The notes beneath the pieces were generated by a model. That model was not told where the DNA came from and ran no database searches. It was given only the letters and a program-made list of their open reading frames with translations. From Kaistella faecalis (lineage in GTDB: Bacteria > Bacteroidota > Bacteroidia > Flavobacteriales > Weeksellaceae): a stretch of 64,000 nt of DNA. A program made the translations under genes and the position numbers. Where the stretch lies: NCBI RefSeq assembly GCF_019195395.1, contig NZ_CP078067.1, positions 620,001-684,000 on the forward strand, given 5' to 3'. This document shows, piece by piece, positions 60,865 through 64,000 of the stretch (its first letter is position 1; every line of letters starts with the position of its first letter).

Positions 60865-61851
60865 ATGGAAGAAAGTGCAGTAAAAAAGATAGCGGTTTTC
60901 ACCTCAGGTGGTGATGCCCCGGGGATGAACGCCGCATTGAGAGCGGTAGTAAGAACTGCAAGTCATTTTAAAATAGAATGTTATGGTGTAAGAGAAGGCT
61001 ACAACGGTCTTATTAATGATGATTTTACGAAAATGGGGCCACGATCGGTGAAGAATATCATCGGAGCAGGAGGCACCATCCTGAGATCAGCCAGATCTTT
61101 GGAATTCAAGACAAAGGAAGGCCGCCAAAAAGCGTACGACAATTTAGTAAAACGCGGAATCGACGGATTGGTTTGCATCGGTGGCGACGGAACTTTCACC
61201 GGTGCTAAAGTATTTAACGAAGAATTCGGAATCAAAGTAATCGGTATTCCTGGGACCATCGACAACGATATTTTCGGAACAGATAATACCATTGGTTACG
61301 ATACTGCGCTGAATACTGCCATGGATGCGATTGACAAAATCCGTGATACAGCAACATCCCACAACAGAGTATTTTTTGTTGAAGTAATGGGTCGCGATGC
61401 CGGTTTTATTGCTTTAAACAGCGGTCTCGCAACGGGTGCGGTAGATATTCTGATTCCAGAAAGAAAAGACAGCATTGATGATCTTTTCGAAACATTTGAA
61501 AAAGCAGAAAAAGCCGGAAAAACTTCAAGTATTGTAGTCGTTGCCGAAGGTGAAAAACTGGGCAGCATCTACGATCTGGCAAAAGCTACAAAAGCAGGAT
61601 TCCCGGATTATGATATCCGTGTAGCAATTCTGGGGCATATCCAGAGAGGTGGCTCACCAAGCTGTGCCGACCGGGTTTTAGCAAGCCGCCTAGGTTACGG
61701 AGCGGTAATAGGTTTAATGGCAGGAAAAACCAACAAGATGGCAGGAATGCAGTCGAATACCCTGGTGTACACCCCTTTTGAAGAAGCCATTAAAAAACAT
61801 AACGAGATTGATCAGGATTTGCTAAGGCTTTCAGAAATACTGGCGATTTAG
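60865..61851 (+). CDS. pfkA: 6-phosphofructokinase
   Basis: 328 aa from ATG 60865 (MEESAVKKIAVFTSGGDAPG); an in-frame TTG at 60847 is less likely. ATP-dependent PfkA, the committing step of glycolysis. GGDAPGMNAALRAVVR, GGDGTFTGA, catalytic GTIDNDIFGTDNTIGYDTA, MGRDAGFIA and LGHIQRGGSPSCADRVLASR are all intact. TAAATTTG box about 20 nt before the ATG. gapA follows 56 nt downstream in the same direction. Confidence 0.97.
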   Translation: MEESAVKKIAVFTSGGDAPGMNAALRAVVRTASHFKIECYGVREGYNGLINDDFTKMGPRSVKNIIGAGGTILRSARSLEFKTKEGRQKAYDNLVKRGIDGLVCIGGDGTFTGAKVFNEEFGIKVIGIPGTIDNDIFGTDNTIGYDTALNTAMDAIDKIRDTATSHNRVFFVEVMGRDAGFIALNSGLATGAVDILIPERKDSIDDLFETFEKAEKAGKTSSIVVVAEGEKLGSIYDLAKATKAGFPDYDIRVAILGHIQRGGSPSCADRVLASRLGYGAVIGLMAGKTNKMAGMQSNTLVYTPFEEAIKKHNEIDQDLLRLSEILAI

Positions 61852-61889
61852 CAGGAAAACCTGTCTCTAAAATAATAAACGTTAAATAA

Positions 61890-62912
<1,023 letters not shown>

Positions 62913-62937
62913 GAACTGAACAAACAATCCAAAACAA

Positions 62938-62970
62938 TAAAAACCTCTCAGCTTTGAGAGGTTTTTTTAT
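62938..62970 (+). terminator. Terminator of pfkA-gapA
   Basis: AAAACCTCTCA, short loop, TGAGAGGTTTTTTT; 25 nt after the gapA stop. Confidence 0.9.
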
Positions 62971-62979
62971 GCTTTTCAG

Positions 62980-64000
62980 TTAATATCCTTGAAGATTAAT
63001 GTCTTCTGTTCTTATAAGTTCTACCCGTTTGCCCATCTTTTTCTGGATCACCCGGAAATGCTGCAGTTCGTCATCCGTCAGCAAAGTAATCGCGGTTCCG
63101 GACTCCAACGCACGGCCGGTTCTGCCGATACGGTGCACATAATCCAGCGGTGAACGTGGAAGCTCGTAATTGATGACATATTCTAAAGACTCAATATGAA
63201 TTCCACGCCCGATAAGATCTGTAGCGACAAGGATTTGAGTTTCTCCTTCTTTAAAATCTCTTAAATTTCCGGATCTCGAACCCTGGGATTTTTTACCGTG
63301 AACAGCGGTTACCGGAATTTTATTTTTCTTGAGTTTTTCTGCCAGATTGTCGGCACTTCTCGTAGACGAAGTAAAAACCAAAGCCTGCTGGATGTTTTTT
63401 TCTTTAATTAAATACCGCAAAAACGGACCTTTTCTTTCTTCAGTAACGTGATAGGCAAGCTGCGTAATTTTATCGAGATCGACTTCTTCCGCTTTAATTT
63501 CTACAAGAACAGGATTGATGGTCAGCCGTTTTTTAATCTCTTCGACTTTATCATTTAAAGTTGCGGAAAACAAAACCGTCTGTTTCTTTGAAGGCATCAT
63601 CGCGAAGAGTTTGTTCATTTCCTCTTCAAATCCTAACTGGAACATTTTATCTGCTTCATCAATGACCAGATGTGTTATTTGGGAAATACTCAAAGCTTTA
63701 TGCTCAATTAAATCCAGCAGTCTTCCGGGCGTTGCCACCAGAATCTCAACACCGAACATTCCTTTCATCTGCGGATTAATCGAAACTCCGCCATAAACCG
63801 CCATCGTTCGGATTTCTCTCTTTAAATTTTCTGTAAAAGCACGGAAAACCTCATCAATCTGAATGACAAGTTCCCGCGTCGGAGCCAAAACCAAAATCTG
63901 GATATTTCTGTCTTTTTTCACCTCTTCATTCTGGAGTTTTTCGAGAATCGGCATTACGAAACACGCGGTTTTACCGGAACCGGTCTGCGCGATTCCCATT
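62980..64000 (-). CDS. DEAD-box RNA helicase, 5' end cut by the window
   Basis: At least 339 aa; the gene continues past the right edge, and the N-terminal Q motif lies outside. Motif I is AQTGSGKTA, Ia PTRELVIQI, Ib TPGRLLDLI, II DEADKMF, III SATLND, V DLIGRGIHI and VI HRIGRTGRALE. ATP-dependent RNA unwinding. It ends directly after the helicase core (TEDINLQGY) without the basic tail seen in many RhlE-type proteins. Confidence 0.95.
   Translation of the reverse strand, partial: MGIAQTGSGKTACFVMPILEKLQNEEVKKDRNIQILVLAPTRELVIQIDEVFRAFTENLKREIRTMAVYGGVSINPQMKGMFGVEILVATPGRLLDLIEHKALSISQITHLVIDEADKMFQLGFEEEMNKLFAMMPSKKQTVLFSATLNDKVEEIKKRLTINPVLVEIKAEEVDLDKITQLAYHVTEERKGPFLRYLIKEKNIQQALVFTSSTRSADNLAEKLKKNKIPVTAVHGKKSQGSRSGNLRDFKEGETQILVATDLIGRGIHIESLEYVINYELPRSPLDYVHRIGRTGRALESGTAITLLTDDELQHFRVIQKKMGKRVELIRTEDINLQGY

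Overview
The window is chromosomal DNA of a member of the Bacteroidota, most likely a flavobacterium of the Chryseobacterium/Kaistella group (Weeksellaceae). The evidence is: AT-rich DNA; promoters of the Bacteroidota type (TTTG, then 19-20 nt, then TAnnTTTG) with few Shine-Dalgarno sites; three proteins with the C-terminal domain that directs export by the type IX secretion system (T9SS); many protein families typical of flavobacteria (DUF5606, DUF6263, DUF4834, DUF4846, DUF6427, DUF3109, OstA-like); and GC-rich hairpin repeats between genes. The species assignment is inference. No rRNA, tRNA, CRISPR array, prophage or transposase gene was seen.

Layout. 0-6.3 kb: a T9SS cargo protein, mazG, an operon ruvX-def-DUF5606, a SixA-like phosphatase and a class C beta-lactamase-like serine hydrolase. 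6.3-12.1 kb: a gene remnant, a homocysteine S-methyltransferase gene broken by one extra A in an A9 tract just after its start codon, a fused UMP synthase, a four-helix-bundle protein, an AEC transporter, and a FrnE-like DsbA protein and a YceI protein that share an upstream site. 12.2-22.4 kb: envelope and secreted proteins, including an M1-peptidase-like protein that has lost its zinc site and carries a barrel-like C terminus, two T9SS cargo proteins, a large outer-membrane protein and a NamZ/DUF1343 enzyme. 22.4-30.7 kb: an FtsX-like permease with cysteine synthase, then an operon DUF4834-yfhO-glycosyltransferase, a DUF6263 lipoprotein and an SRPBCC protein. 30.8-38.7 kb: M3 peptidase, a C1q-like secreted protein, panD with a YbhN-type membrane protein, an HU protein, pdxH, YqgE, a class IV aminotransferase homologue and a START-like protein. 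38.7-45.6 kb: a class III aminotransferase bracketed by two inverted copies of one repeat family, an OstA/LptA-like protein translationally coupled to a Fur-family regulator that has a near-perfect operator, kup and pdhB. 45.7-54.3 kb: DUF2147, an LTA-synthase-like sulfatase, pssA, an exonuclease, a YD-repeat-like gene broken by one in-frame TGA, an FAH-family hydrolase, a universal stress protein, and DUF6341/DUF6427/DUF3109/MgtC genes. 54.3-64 kb: a predicted six-bladed propeller lipoprotein, trigger factor, a three-gene histidine-rich TonB-receptor operon that looks like a metal uptake module, pfkA-gapA, and a DEAD-box helicase cut by the window edge.

Most of the window is housekeeping and envelope biology. 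The parts most worth a second look are the Fur operator, the FrnE/YceI shared site, the metal-uptake operon, the two broken genes, the hairpin repeat families and the two enzymes that appear to have lost catalytic residues. All functional statements are from reading sequence and family knowledge; no search was run.
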